A stretch of 64,000 nt of DNA from assembly GCA_025677815.1 (NCBI GenBank), contig JAIXMP010000037.1, positions 349,036 through 413,035 on the forward strand, in the 5' to 3' direction. Of the stretch, positions 46,105 through 58,835 are shown one piece after another. Source of the DNA: Phascolomyces articulosus. Lineage: Eukaryota; Mucoromycota; Mucoromycetes; Mucorales; Lichtheimiaceae. The notes beneath the pieces were generated by a model. It searched no databases. It was not told where the DNA came from and was given only the letters and a program-made list of their open reading frames with translations. Made by a program: the position numbers and the translations under genes. The first letter of the stretch is position 1. Each line of letters begins with the position of its first letter.

Positions 46105-49100
46105 TTCTTCCTTTTCCCTTTGTTCCCTATCCATTTACTATTAAAAATATAATATATAAACATGAAATAATTGTCTGTGTATATTCTTGTTATTGTCTGT
46201 ACATAACAAGAGTATTATCATGTCATCATGTTTCTTCTTTCAGGAACAGCAACAACAATATCTTATAATAATGGTTATCTAATGCATGTAGCACAATAAT
46301 ATGTTGTTGATCACTTTTCTGCATAAGTTTATGAGTGACCCCTCGTGACTAACGAGGACCAATAGAATCGGTAACGTGGTGTATTTATATATATATATAT
46401 ATATAATAATTCTAGTCTGTTCCATTCTTATTATCATTATTTATTATTTTATAATAATATATAAAATGAGGGTCAGTGCTTTTGTAACCAGTTGATCTTA
46501 CCATGTGATGGTATTCAGGTTGTACATTGTATATGAATGCGCATTATATATCTTTTTTTTTAATAAAATAGTATCTTCTCATAATTCATAAAAATACACG
46601 TTGATGATGATGATTTAGAAGCAATATGGAAAAAGAAAGCGAAAGGAATCATATATATAAAAAGGAGATTAGAGAACCTTCTGCAAAGAAAACTCAAAGT
46701 GTATCGTCTTCTCTTTTATATATAGATATAAAAAGGTATAAAGTCAACTCCTGCATCTCTTTTCCCCCTCCCCCAAAATCCTCACTTTGTAAATTTCTTC
46801 AACTTGTAAAAAAATAACTACGCTTTATTATTATTATTATTATTATTTATGCATTATTCTAAACAGCTATCACAAACAACAACTTCTTTTTGACCAATGA
46901 AATCTTCAAAACACGGGTTGCATAGAGTCAATATGTCTTCTCATTCGCTTATACAAGTGTACCTTTTAGTTTTGACTCGTATCCTGCTATTTGTTTGTTG
47001 CAGTGTTTTAGGAGTTTTCTGTGTTCAAAATATACTGTCGGCAAAAATTGTGTCACTGACTACTGTGAATCTCGAATGGCTTATTGCTTTTTTTATGAAT
47101 GAATTCCATACTGGTGGAAACCCGGATGTGATGTTGTCATATGGATTTCTAGATAACTAAATTTCTATTTGTAAAGGATGTACATATATATATTTTTGGG
47201 ATAGTTAGTGAGAGCACATCGCTTTGGGATTGCTGTTGCCATAATAATACTCTACGTCTAAATTATTTGTATTCTTGTGTTGTATGAAAGATTGTATATC
47301 ACAATCATGAATAAACAAGTAACAATATCCTCAATATAATACGTAAAGTATGGTATTCCAAAAATTTTTCATATATATTTATTATCTTCGGCGATAGATA
47401 TTCTTTTTTACAAAATTGTTAGTAATCTATACTATATAGTGAATTTTCCATTGATGATTAAATGTCGCATGAAACTGGAGTATCAACAGCACTGTTATTA
47501 TATAAAAATCAAGTGTTTTCTAAACAGTTCAAATGATGATAGCAAGGACCAGTTTCCACTGGTTTGAGATTCTGTTGCGAAGTATTCTATGTAATCAAAT
47601 TTCTCGTCGTTTTAGAGTGACCTTTCTTATGTTGTTTTTTGTACGTAGATAATTAATGTTTTTTTTTCCTAGTATTTAATTCTGGTATTCATTGAATGTA
47701 ACGTGCGGATATATGACTTGATGAATGAATTATTTTTGATCATATATAAATCGACAAACGACAAAAAATAATTTTTCTTTGTTGCAAAAGTTTCCATAAT
47801 AGATACAGTAAGGAAAATCATGGTTGATAGAATAATTCATGCCATAAAATTTTTTGTTTTGTCTATGAATCGATTGTTGTGTCATATCTCACATTGTGAT
47901 GGTTTAAGTAGTAGAAATATCTTATACAACATGGGAAAAGTATTTATATTGTAGAATATGCGACACTTTGATGTGGTATATACTACGACGGTGAGAATAA
48001 ATATCAAAAAGACCAAGATTATGAGAAATTGAATCTTTTACTATGTTTCCCCTTTGTATACTTTGTTCGCCACAATTTCAGATGACTATTTTCAATACCA
48101 GCTACGTATGTAGCATTTCCATTTTATGCTGTTTTTTTATCGGATGCAAATGAAAATCTTGCTTCAACAATAACAAATAATCCCAACTAATAAACAATCT
48201 ATATATAAACCAACATTTCATAACAATTGAATTCACAGCTCTGTTTTTTATATTTTGAACTTTGTAAAAATAAGTATTCCTATTTGTTATGTGATCCTTG
48301 GATAGTAATGAATCACTACAATAGTCAAACAACTCAATATGATGCATGATAATGTGCTTACTATATGCAGATGTTTGTTGGAAACGATATGTTTATTGCC
48401 ACAAATGTAATAATGATTTTTCATGAAACAACTTCCCTGGTAGGCGCTTACTTCGACTTGCATGCTTTCGTTTGTATTTCCACGTTCGTGAAACGACAGA
48501 TGCTAATTCCGTACATTCTTCGGTACTTATGCTCCATATAATCATTGATGCACACACTGTTGTTTTCTTCTATAGTAATTTTCTTCCTGGGAACATAATA
48601 CGAGAATTGAGATATCTTTCTGGTCATCATCGACCATTTGATGGCGGTCTGTCCCTCTGGCCGTTTTATCAGTCAAGCATTTTACTATCAGATATAGTTA
48701 TTTTTTCTCTTGTTTTCTGAAACAGCAGTGCTTTATTCTATATGTGTATATAAATCTTCCATCTTTGCTGTCATTATATTTGTAGAGCATATTTCTTGCA
48801 GTTGTCATGTTTTCTCTCTAGTAATACAACAGTTTTTCCTCGGCATGCTTATTTTAGCCATCTGCCATGGTATGGAATGCCAATAATTCTAATAAAATAC
48901 TATATATCAATCGTATTCCCTTTTTCTTTTTTGTATATCATCGACGTCCGACGAGCCATAATACTGTATTCTGAAGTGTCCCGCCCGCCATATACAAATA
49001 TGTTTTTCTTTGATGAGACATACGAGATTCGAAAAGTGATTTCAATAATGTACTGAATTTGACAAAAGGTCTATTTTTTATACAAATATTGGAGTATGGC

Positions 49101-49849
49101 TATCTATTTCCATCATGTTATGTACGAAAAATACAATGATACATGTTTGTAACACATAACACAGGATCTAGCGGTTCAAGGTTCTGTCTTTTGAGTGCGT
49201 GCAAACATAAAAGTGTAGTTATGTTTTTGTGTTCAATCGCAATAATTATCCATATGAGCTACGAAGCCCTGTTGACACTATATGATACATGTCTTGTATA
49301 AGCCCAGGGATATTAGACAATCCTAGATCGAGATGTGATCGTTGATGTGAGTTGCTTCGATAGTTTTTTTTTACGGATTGTATAAACTACTCAAGGAGTA
49401 CTTCATCTAACTTTATCCATTTTAGATTATATATATTTATAATGAGACACTTTTAACTTTTTACGTCATTGTTTCTTTTTTAAAGAGCAAGTCCAGTTGT
49501 TCAATACAACCATAATATATTACTATAAAGTGTATATCTTCTTCATCCTATACCTATTCCAAGTTTTGAGCCTATGCGAAGGTCTGATCACCGTTCTATG
49601 TTTAAATATTTTTGCCAAGCACCAGAATACGTTCCATTTCCCTTTTAATATGTGATTTATTATACTTTGACTTAGACAGAAAACAATTTATGTCAGAATT
49701 ATGAATACCTTTTTATTATTATTCATACTGGCAAGCTCAACCTCTCCTCCAACCATCAAGACCACAAATACCCCAGTACTATAACTACTTTTACGTTATG
49801 TACCAATTATCGTTGTTTACAAAATAAAAAGCGTATAATAATTTATTAT
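46105..49849. other. Long spacer, no recognisable gene
   Basis: About 3.7 kb. Small ORFs at 46626-46817, 46897-47160 (+, hydrophobic) and 48472-48720 / 48796-49056 (+) show no family motif or splice-linked extension. TA run near 46386-46406. Nothing else seen. Confidence 0.5.
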
Positions 49850-50198
49850 TTATTCATGTCTCTTGGAAAGAACATCCAGTTCCTTTTTAATAGCATCCGT
49901 AGCCTTTTTTTGTTCTTGAAGCACTTGCTTTAAAAGCTTAATCTTTTCTTTTTCCTATTAATAACCAAGCTCCACGGATTAGTTGGACGGATTTGAAAGG
50001 TGACACAAAGACAAGAAAAAAACTTACTGCTTGGCGTGCCCACATATTTTCTTGGGCTTTTTCTTTCTCACCCCACCCTTTTGCATGGGCTGTAGCACCT
50101 TCAGTACCACCATTGATATTTGAACGTTGCATCTTAATAGGCCTATTACGAACGACACGAGAAAGGGTACGAGAGGTGATACGTTGCATCATCATCAT
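49850..50198 (-). CDS. INH1: Mitochondrial ATP synthase inhibitor IF1
   Basis: A 91-aa matrix protein that blocks ATP hydrolysis by F1 when the membrane potential falls. Two exons (50028-50198 and 49850-49954). A basic, Arg-rich, Asp/Glu-free N-terminus (QRITSRTLSRVVRNRPIKMQR) is the mitochondrial presequence. The inhibitory region EGATAHAKGWGEKEKAQENMWARQ matches the IF1 core pattern (G..G..KREKAEE), followed by a heptad-rich coiled coil (EKIKLLKQVLQEQKKATDAI) used for dimerisation. The gene begins with four consecutive ATG codons; which is used cannot be told. Length is near that of yeast IF1. Confidence 0.82.
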
Positions 50199-50591
50199 TA
50201 TTTAGTTATTTTAGAGAGAAGTCGTGATGAAAAAAATAGAAAACAAAAAAGAGTGCATATAATTATTATAAAAAAATCCTCGGATCGTTTTTATTTATGC
50301 AATTTTTTTTCAAGAAAACCCAACTCCCCGGGACACTTGTTTCACCCAAATAAAAAAATTCCCATGGCGTAAATAACTGTAAAAACAATAGAAAACTTAC
50401 AATAGTGTGCGTGTGTATGTGTATGTATTTGGTATAAAGAAGTGTATAATGAATAAGAAGAAGAAAAAGAAAGAAAAAAAAAGCTTGGTATTTTTTATTT
50501 TTTTTATTTTTTATAACTGCGATTGAACGGTTGTTTGATTAAAAAAAGCAAGGCTCATCACTCCCCAACACACTCGGTCTTGTGATCTTTT
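50199..50591. other. Spacer between V-ATPase C 3' end and IF1 promoter
   Basis: Two minus-strand genes follow head to tail here. Contains a purine/T-rich IF1 leader and no ORF of interest. Confidence 0.5.
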
Positions 50592-52450
50592 TTAGGTACG
50601 CTCAGAATCAAATTCAAGATGAAATTGAACAAAAGGTCGATAACTACTATCATTCACCGATTGAAGATCATGATCCAACAATTCTTCTCCATTATTTTCT
50701 TGGCGTTGTTTATTCGAACCATGCACACCTCCCAAATGACCATATTGTTCTACCAATGTTTGATCCACCTTGTTTTCATATTTTGCCTGTGCCTATACAA
50801 GTATTAAATGGGGGTGATTAAATAGACTATTCTATATTGGGCATGCAAAGCATAGAAGAAAGCTTACAGATATCGTCACAGCAACAAATTCAGCAGGAAG
50901 ACCATAACGAAGTACGGATTCAACAAAAACACGTAATGCTTTGAGATGAACCCATGAAGTAAACACTTCACCAAAATTTGTTCTTGACAATCGAAATAGT
51001 TCTAATTGTTGTTCCTTTTCCACCGATTCTGCTTCTGATAATTCGGCTCTTTGAGACTTGAGTGCGTCTTCATCATACTTGAATTCGCGTACTATAAATC
51101 TAAACATTTCCATGATTAATATCATCCAACTATAACAACTATAACTGGGTCCCTTATTTCTTTTGGATTCATTTACTTTTCTTCTCGAGCTTTATGCGTG
51201 AATTCTTCCGTGACGCGTTGGAAAAGAGTGACCGAGAAAAGTCCATATTCATCATCTTCTGCAATTTTACTACAGAAAAGAGTGCACACACGTATTAGAT
51301 TTATAGTCAGTAACAAAGATTTGCCCAGCATGGAGAGTAATCTTCCAACTTACACAGAGGAACGTGGGACAACCATTTGAGTCAATGTCTCATACTTGTT
51401 GAACCATTGTTTATAAGCAGATCTAACGGAAGAAAAAATTGTTTTATTTATGCAAATGTGTGATCAGCTGTCAAATTGAATAATCGTTGACATATTGATA
51501 ATAATGTTGCTATTACCTTGGTACTGCAACAAAAAGGGTGGTCAAGTATTCCGAGTTAAGAACACAATGTTCCTTTCTCACAATACCATTCAAGTTTTTC
51601 ACCGAAAGATTACCACTATATAAATAGATCACATACATGATAAGTTCCATGTTCAGTGCCATTATTTACACGCCACAATGATAGTTATTTACGTTTCTTT
51701 TCGTTGAAGTGTTGTTAAGGTATTCTTGCTTTGGGTGTACGCATTCAACTTGGTTTTCATCACATTGTCAATCGATGTCACTTCCTATAATCGATTGATC
51801 AATACGTTTTCCCCCTGTCATTATTTTCATTATCATCATCCTCTTCTTGCTCTATGTATACCTGATTTAAAGTCGCAGTAATTTCCTGCAATGATTTGTC
51901 TGTGCGATACTTCATTGAATTCCATTGGAATGTACTAATATATTCTTCGACTGGCTCTAAAAAAAATTAAGTGATGGTTTCATTTTGAGTGATCCTTCTC
52001 TCCTTGAAACTTTTCTTCTATTAAAAAAATGCCTTCTTTTTTTCTGACGTACTATCATTCGCCAGCATGTATTCTCGAACATGACCGTTCGTACTATCTG
52101 ACTTGATCAAGTTGGCCAAAATATCTGCCAACTTGTTTACTGACTGTTCAAATGACGTATCATATTTGGCCAGGTCGTCCGATAATAACACGAGTGCATC
52201 CAATGTCCCAATCTTTTTTTTTTTTTTTTTGCAAGAGAGGTCAATTTAATTCATGTTCAAAAAAAAAAAAATCATGGGCGCGCGCGACCCGCTCCTTCAT
52301 TACTATTCTAGAAATAGTTTTTTTTTTTACCTTGAATTCTGGAACGTTGAATGCATAAGTTAAAGCATACTCGCTGAGTTTGCCTCGAATATTCAAAAAG
52401 GTATTTTGCTTGTTACCCAAGGCAGGCACAGAAACAAAAAGGTATTTCAT
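50592..52450 (-). CDS. VMA5: V-type proton ATPase subunit C
   Basis: The V1-sector stator subunit that reversibly links V1 to Vo and controls vacuolar acidification. Nine exons: 52331-52450, 52053-52212, 51862-51956, 51693-51784, 51517-51615, 51354-51422, 51177-51269, 50868-51099 and 50592-50792, giving 386 aa, close to yeast Vma5 (392). Family blocks in order: KLSEYALTYAFNVPEFKIGT, VLLSDDLAKYD, FQWNSMKYRTDKSL, TGNLSVKNL, HCVLNSEYLTTLFVAVP, KIAEDDEYGLFSVTLFQRV, FIVREFKYDED, FTSWVHLKALRVFVESVLRY and YRPFVQFHLEF at the end. The acceptor for exon 8 was fixed by the RxFIVREF block. A Gln/Asn-rich insert precedes the C-terminus (GSNKQRQENNGEE). Confidence 0.93.
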
Positions 52451-52749
52451 TCTTTTATCTTTTTTTTTTCAATGGTCGAAAAAAAAAGGGGAAGAAAAGA
52501 AAAGAGAAAAAAAAATAAAATAAAAAAAATGAAACAAGTGAGTTACGTGCGGTTCGAGGCGCACTCTATGCATTTTACATGTAGACACACATACACACAC
52601 CCAACACACACAGGAAAGAGCACGGGACGTGACTTTATAATAAAAAGAGTGCGTTTGTTCCCTCCTTTGTTTCAAATGCCACTTGCCAAATGTGGCGTTA
52701 TTCCTTTCAGCATTATCGTCTCATCCATCTATCATCGTCCGTTTTTTTG

Positions 52750-52788
<39 letters not shown>

Positions 52789-52990
52789 ACTGAAATGTCA
52801 TCCATTGAACACAATAGATCAGAGATGCTTGGTGGGTGGTGATAAATGGTCTTTATATATATATTGCTTTCAGATTTTTTTTAGATATAGAAACAAGTTA
52901 TTAAGTGAAACTTTTTTTTTTGGAAACATACATATGAAATGAGTGAGGGAAAAATTACAAGGTGAAAAGAGGGGTGTATTATTGATTCTT
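52451..52990. other. Spacer between GCN20 3' end and VMA5 promoter
   Basis: 540 bp with long A/T homopolymers, CA-rich motifs (CACACATACACACACCCAACACACAC) and a TA microsatellite. The CA/ACCC-like tract (about 52585-52612) may serve as a promoter element for VMA5, but that is a guess. Confidence 0.4.
52751..52784. repeat. (TA)n microsatellite
   Basis: About 17 uninterrupted AT/TA dinucleotides. Similar runs occur at about 58804-58830 and 60272-60292 inside introns of the kinase gene. Confidence 0.85.
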
Positions 52991-55733
52991 TTATGCTGGT
53001 GGACATACGATTTTCTATAGAAATAAAACAAGTAAAATGTTAGTACCATAGATCATAAGAAATGGTCCATTCCTCTACGTTTATTATTTACCTTATAATC
53101 CTTGATATTGCCAGCGAATTTAGTAAGTACACCCTTATCACAAATCCAAATTTCATTACACACACTGTTAATAAATCGTTCGTCGTGAGAAACAGTAATC
53201 ACACCACCCTTATATTGTTGTAAAGCATCTTGTAAAGCATCAATGGACTCCATATCCAAATGGTTAGTAGGCTAAAATGGCAATTAGTTCAGTTAGCGTC
53301 ATATTTTTTTCCATCCTATAAAAAAAAACTATTATCCAACATCCTTTAACAATACAGCAGCAGTAACTTACTTCATCCAATACCAACACATGAGGTCTTT
53401 GCAAACTAAGAATAGCGAAAGCAACACGCGATTTTTGACCACCAGACAACGTCTTCATGACTTGCAAACCAACCATACCAGTAATACCAAAGGCACCCAA
53501 ATGACGTCTATATTCTTCTTCATTTTTACCAGGGAATCGATCGGCCATGAAAGCCACAGGGGATTTTGTCAGATCCAGCTGATCAATATGATGCTGTGTA
53601 AAATAAGCAATACGCAAACGACCATTGCGATGCACTTCACCCGAATTGGGTTGGACTTGTTCTGTCAATAACTTGAGCATGGTAGATTTACCAGCACCGT
53701 TGGGACCTACCACGGCAATACGTGAATCCAAACGTAAATCAATATTGACGTTACGAATAATCACCTTCTTTTTAGGATCATAACCAAAGGTCACTTCATT
53801 CATTTGTAAAATAGGAGGTGAAATAGAATCTGGATCTGCAAATCGGAAAGTCACTTCTTTTTCATTCTGAGGAGGTTCCAATACGGGTAATTTTTCCAAA
53901 ATCTTGATACGAGCTTGGGCTTGAGGAGCACGTTTCGCATTGTATCGCCAACGATCAATAAACTCTTGTAAATGTTTACGGTATTCCATTTGTGATTCGT
54001 ATTCTCGAATAGCCGCCTTGAGACGTTCATCTTTCGTGGCATGGAAGTTGGTGAAGTTACCCTTGTAGTAATCTAACTTTTCAGAATGCATGTATAAAAT
54101 ATCGGTCGCGACTTCATCCAAGAATTCTACATTTGCATGAAAAAAAAAGATCAATCATTCCATTTTTAGTCAATGTGTGATTTTCCTCTCCCTTTTTTTT
54201 ATCCCTCATATCCATGATTGATGAGTGATTTACCTCTGTCGTGAGAAACAACAAGTAAAGTATTTGTCCAAGTTTGCAAGTATTTTTCAAGCCATACAAT
54301 GGCAGGAATCTAATAAACCAAAAGTACTCGTATTTAGTAAAAACACGAGTATTTCCTCTTCTATCATCCACTCTCATCCAAATCCATCTCTTTCTTACAT
54401 CCAACATGTTATCCGGTTCATCAAGCATAAGAACATCAGGTTTACAGAACAAAGCACGAGCCAAAGAAATACGCATACGCCAACCACCAGAAAATTCACG
54501 TGTAGGTCGTTTTTGATCTGGCGATGGGAAACCAAGACCGGATAAAATGGCAGCAGCCCTAAAATAATAAACAATTCATCGGTGAGAAAAGTCCTTATTC
54601 CTCTTTTTCATTCCAGGTATACACAAAAAAAAAAAGAAGAAGCATACTTCGATTCAGCCTTGTCACTTTCAATATCTTCTAATTTAGTAAATACTTCTTT
54701 CAATTCTACTTCCAATTGGTCCTTTTGTGCAACTAAAGTCTTCTTTTCTTCTTCCTCTAATCCTTCTTCTTCTTGTTCAGTTTCAATTTGATTGATACGA
54801 GATGATAAATCACGTTCTTTTTCCAACAAATGTTCACGCCACACATCAGCTCTCAAGACCATTTCAATAGCAGGTGTATCATCACCAATGACCTAATCAT
54901 AATTCCATAGTTAGTCAATCTTTCCTCCCATAAATTATCCCCTCCATATGTATATATATATATATATATATATAAAGAAAACTTACTTCTTGTTCGACGT
55001 ACAATACGGAAACATGATGAGGCACATTAATTTCACGACGAGCAATGGCACGCAACAAAGTAGATTTACCAATACCGTTTTTACCCACCACACCATAACG
55101 ACGACCAAATGCCAAGGTCAAACTAGCATCGGTCAAAATACGACGACCCGCAAACGAAATATCAAAGTTATCCACCTTGATATCCTTGACCTTACCCTTA
55201 GTCGAGGTGTAATCCAAAATAGGGTTATACAACTTGTATTCTTCTTGCAAAGCCTTTTGTTCATTCAACAATTTCGAAGCTTCATATTCAACCTTCATAT
55301 TGGTCTTTTGTTGACGTTTAGCAATCTTGTTGGCCAATTTTTCTTCAGCTTTACGCAATTTCTTTTGATCCACTTGCGATTGTACACGTTTACCAGAGAC
55401 ATGATCCAAATCTACACCTTGTTGTCCAAGACGAGCAGTTGCTGATACACCAGATTGTTGACCAATCGTAATGACTTGTTCCAATTTACGACCTCCACTG
55501 GCATTGGTGGTGTTATTTTTATTATTTTTCATCAACATGCGCGTTAATTCGTCACAGAGTTTATTGATACTGTCTTCTTCACCTCCAGCATCCAATAAGA
55601 TGGGTTTGACGAAATCAGTAATGGCATCTTCATCGTCGTTGCCTGTGAATTCAGTTTCGTTTAAATAACCTTCGACGTATTCAACGATCGCATCGTCTGC
55701 ATCGGGAACAGCTTTTCGGATCAAGGCTTCCAT
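52991..55733 (-). CDS. GCN20: ABC-F ATPase Gcn20/ABCF3
   Basis: A soluble twin-cassette ATPase that with Gcn1 activates the kinase Gcn2 on stalled ribosomes, feeding into eIF2B control. Seven exons: 54987-55733, 54648-54892, 54399-54558, 54234-54309, 53372-54126, 53092-53271 and 52991-53014, giving 728 aa (yeast Gcn20: 752). The first cassette has GKNGIGKST, signature FSGGW and Walker [12 protein letters not shown] with SHDR; the second has GPNGAGKST, signature LSGGQKSR and VLVLDEPTNHLD with SHDERF. There is no transmembrane segment. The N-terminal ~190 residues are the Gcn1-binding region (starting [14 protein letters not shown]). An in-frame ATG lies upstream at 55853; the shorter start fits the family. 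Walker B DEPDNMLD in cassette 1 parallels the Gcn20-type DEPSNMLD. Confidence 0.95.
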
Positions 55734-57686
55734 GATGTTTAAAAAACTTTTGAAAATGGAAGTATGGTGTTCCTTGGTCACTGCTTTACCGCGTCGGGTG
55801 TCAGAAATTTTCTTTTTTTTTTTTGCAGTGCTGCGGCATCTTGTGCTGCTCAAACATCATCTTTTATATGCTGGGATTTAAAAAAACAAGATCTTGGCTA
55901 ACAGTGCAGAGAAGTCATATACAATGAGATACACTCCCTGCCTTATTTAGTGACAACAAGGGCCAAAAAACTCATTTTCTCCCCTTTTCCGGCCCCTCTC
56001 TAACTCTGCATGAATAATCCAAGGTTTATGGTGGTAAGAGTTTTGCCATTGTAGACTATTATAGTAATTCTATTACTTAATTACATTTATTTAATAAGTG
56101 AGACCCTTCTAACTTATACTGGTGTGATAAAGTGAGAATATATCATACCAGGATGGGATCAGAATATAATACTAATGGAAAATCAAAGAAAATTCGTTAA
56201 AGATACCGCTTAAGAAAAAAAAAACAAAAAAGGGAGACTATTTTTTTCTTTCCAGAAAATGGGGATTATATAATTAGAAGGATGGATGATGAAAGATGAT
56301 ATATTTAACTCAATCCATTATTATTAATTATACTTGATTATAATTAGGAAGGATAAAGAGAAAAATCCCAAAAATAAGACAATAAATATGGTGTCAATAA
56401 AAAAGTAACTTAGTATAGATGCTTAATTAATGCTTTGAAGATCCATTGTGTTCAGATTTTGAAGACGACGACAACAACACTATCATCATAGAACCCATGT
56501 CGATCTGTTACAACTATCTCCTTTTTATGGGTTCATGAGAGAAAGGATGAATGATTACGTAGACAACACAAATTAGTTGTATTACTTTCTGTTTTCATGA
56601 ACATTGGATGTATATTATGCAGCACCCTTGTGAAAATAATAATGATCCATTGAAAATAAGGGTATTTTTTTTTTCAAATCAGGTTAAAGATGTATAAGCA
56701 TGAAAGAAAGTAGATTTATCTAAAAGTAGAATTCATAGGAAAACTTTGTAAGGTAAGCCGGGTCCAAAATAAACATTTTTTTTCTATGCAGTTTGCCGAT
56801 CATTGACGTTTCACGGATATGTTCCGCTCCAATCATCGTGATGAAACGAAATGATGGCTCATAATAATAATAATTTATTTATTTATTTATTATTCTATTA
56901 TTCTATTTTTCAATTGAGAGGATTACTTGTTATTTGTCATAATTGTAATAGTTAAAGAAGTATCATCTATTTAAATAGATGTACAATGCAATGGGAAAAA
57001 AAAGCATAATAACATATCAAGTTGAATGTTGTTGTTTACACATGTTCATAAATGGTTAAAAGCTTGTGTATGTGTGTATGTGTGTTTTATATTTATATAT
57101 AAAAAAGTTAAAAGCCAGTTAAAATGGTAACACACGCGCGAAAAAAAAAGTGTTGATCGTTCAAAACTCATTTTTGTTTTCCTTAGTGAAGCACTATTCC
57201 GTGCTTATTATTCTTATTGATATCCAACAATAAAACAATTGTAAAGAAGAATGGTCACCGTACGGTACCCAAGTTACAACGTTTTTGTTAAAGTTTAATT
57301 GTTTGAACTTTACCCCAATCTTGATCAACACCGAGTGTAGTAGTGAGCCAGTAGTATAATAATAATAATAATAATAAATAAAGCATGTGTAAAATGTTGT
57401 GTAAAATAACAAAAACTAGAATGGTAACTGCATAACACTTTCTTTTCTCTTTTTTTCTCCTTTTTTTTTTATTACTCTTCTTTGTTTTTTTTTTTTTTTT
57501 TTTTCCTTCTTCTTCACCATTTGAATTCATTAAGGAAAACGATCGTTTTCAAAAGACTTTAGTTCTATATATCCCAAAACGTACAAAAAAAAAAACCTCC
57601 TTTTCCCCACCGTTTTTGTTACATATAAACATCCACCCCTTTTTTTTTCTTTATACCCAAACCCCCTTTCCTTCTTAAAAAATATA
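55734..57686. other. Divergent promoter region between GCN20 and the kinase gene
   Basis: About 2 kb of AT-rich DNA between divergently transcribed genes. The right end is T/C-rich (long T tracts, then CCACCCC and CCCCCTTTCC just before the kinase ATG). ORFs at 57194-57530 (-) are low-complexity only. Confidence 0.5.
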
Positions 57687-58790
57687 ATGTATAAACGTCA
57701 TTCATCTTCAGAACATAATGCCGATCGTCTTTGCGTTCAATTACGACAAGAACAACATAAAAGTAATCAACATGCAGCAAAGTTGTTTATTGAATCCACA
57801 TTACAATTATCTTTGAGTTCCAACGACTTTCATAAAGAATTACAAGACGGTGTATTATTATGCAAGTAAGGATGTTTAAGATAATAATAATAATTAATTA
57901 GCCACCTTTGTTTTCTATCATATTATCATTGAATGAATGGTCATGCTGGGATTATTATATATTTATATATAAAACAACAAACAACAACATGATGCATGAT
58001 AATATCTATAAATACAAAAGAAACGAATGTGGACTGCGGGGGATTGCTCCCTCTCTCTCTCTCTTATTTAATATAGACATAAAACTAAAATTGAATATAT
58101 AGACTTGTAAATTCTTTAAAACCAGGTACTATCACGAGTATTGGATGCAAGAACATTCCATTTGTAAAGGTAAGCTGATTTCGCGCTTTTTGGTGGTGGT
58201 AGTGGTGGTATCATAGAAAAAAAAATGGGGCGTAAAAGGAGAATACTCTTATATATACAAGAGGAGTAAAGAAGGAAGAGGAAGGAGTCATAGTATTTAT
58301 CAATAAGTGTATAATGATGTGGAAGGAGTTGTAGAAAAAAGAAAGTTTTTTTTTTTTGACATGACAACTTGATACAAGTGTGCGTAAAGAAGAAGGGAGT
58401 TAGAAGAAGTACTAAATGATTATATAAATATGTGTTCAATTAGATGGCCAACATTAGTTTGTTTCTTCAAGGGGCACGCGAGGTAAGAAAATACACTTGT
58501 TACTTTTTTGTATAATTACATATACTAACTAAACATTCCCCCCCCCAAATTTCTCTTATATATATATTTATTGAACTCTCTTTTTTATTTTATTTTTCCT
58601 CTTTTTTCTTTTTCTTTTACACACTCCCCCACACTTCTTTTTATATAAATATATATATATATATATTATACAGCTTGGATTACATAACTCTGAATTATTT
58701 CAAACCGTTGATTTATACGAAGCAAAAGATATGGGTGCTGTAAGTATAAGTATTTATATAAGCCAAATTGGATAGATACTGAAGAATTAT

Positions 58791-58835
<45 letters not shown>

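Noticed and set aside
46897..47160. Hydrophobic 87-codon plus-strand ORF
   Set aside because: No leader, introns, family motif or codon bias; typical of chance ORFs in T-rich DNA.
48472..49056. Two consecutive plus-strand ORFs of 82 and 86 codons
   Set aside because: They do not join through plausible splice sites and show no recognisable domain.
52406..52942. 178-codon plus-strand ORF
   Set aside because: It runs through homopolymers and a TA microsatellite (Lys and Ile-Tyr runs) and overlaps the first exon and promoter of VMA5.
54948..55445. 165-codon plus-strand ORF
   Set aside because: Antisense shadow of GCN20 exon 1, which has clear ABC motifs.
55734..55853. In-frame 40-codon N-terminal extension of GCN20
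   Set aside because: The extension is Lys-rich low complexity around a poly-T tract, and the MEALIRK start agrees better with Gcn20 N-termini.
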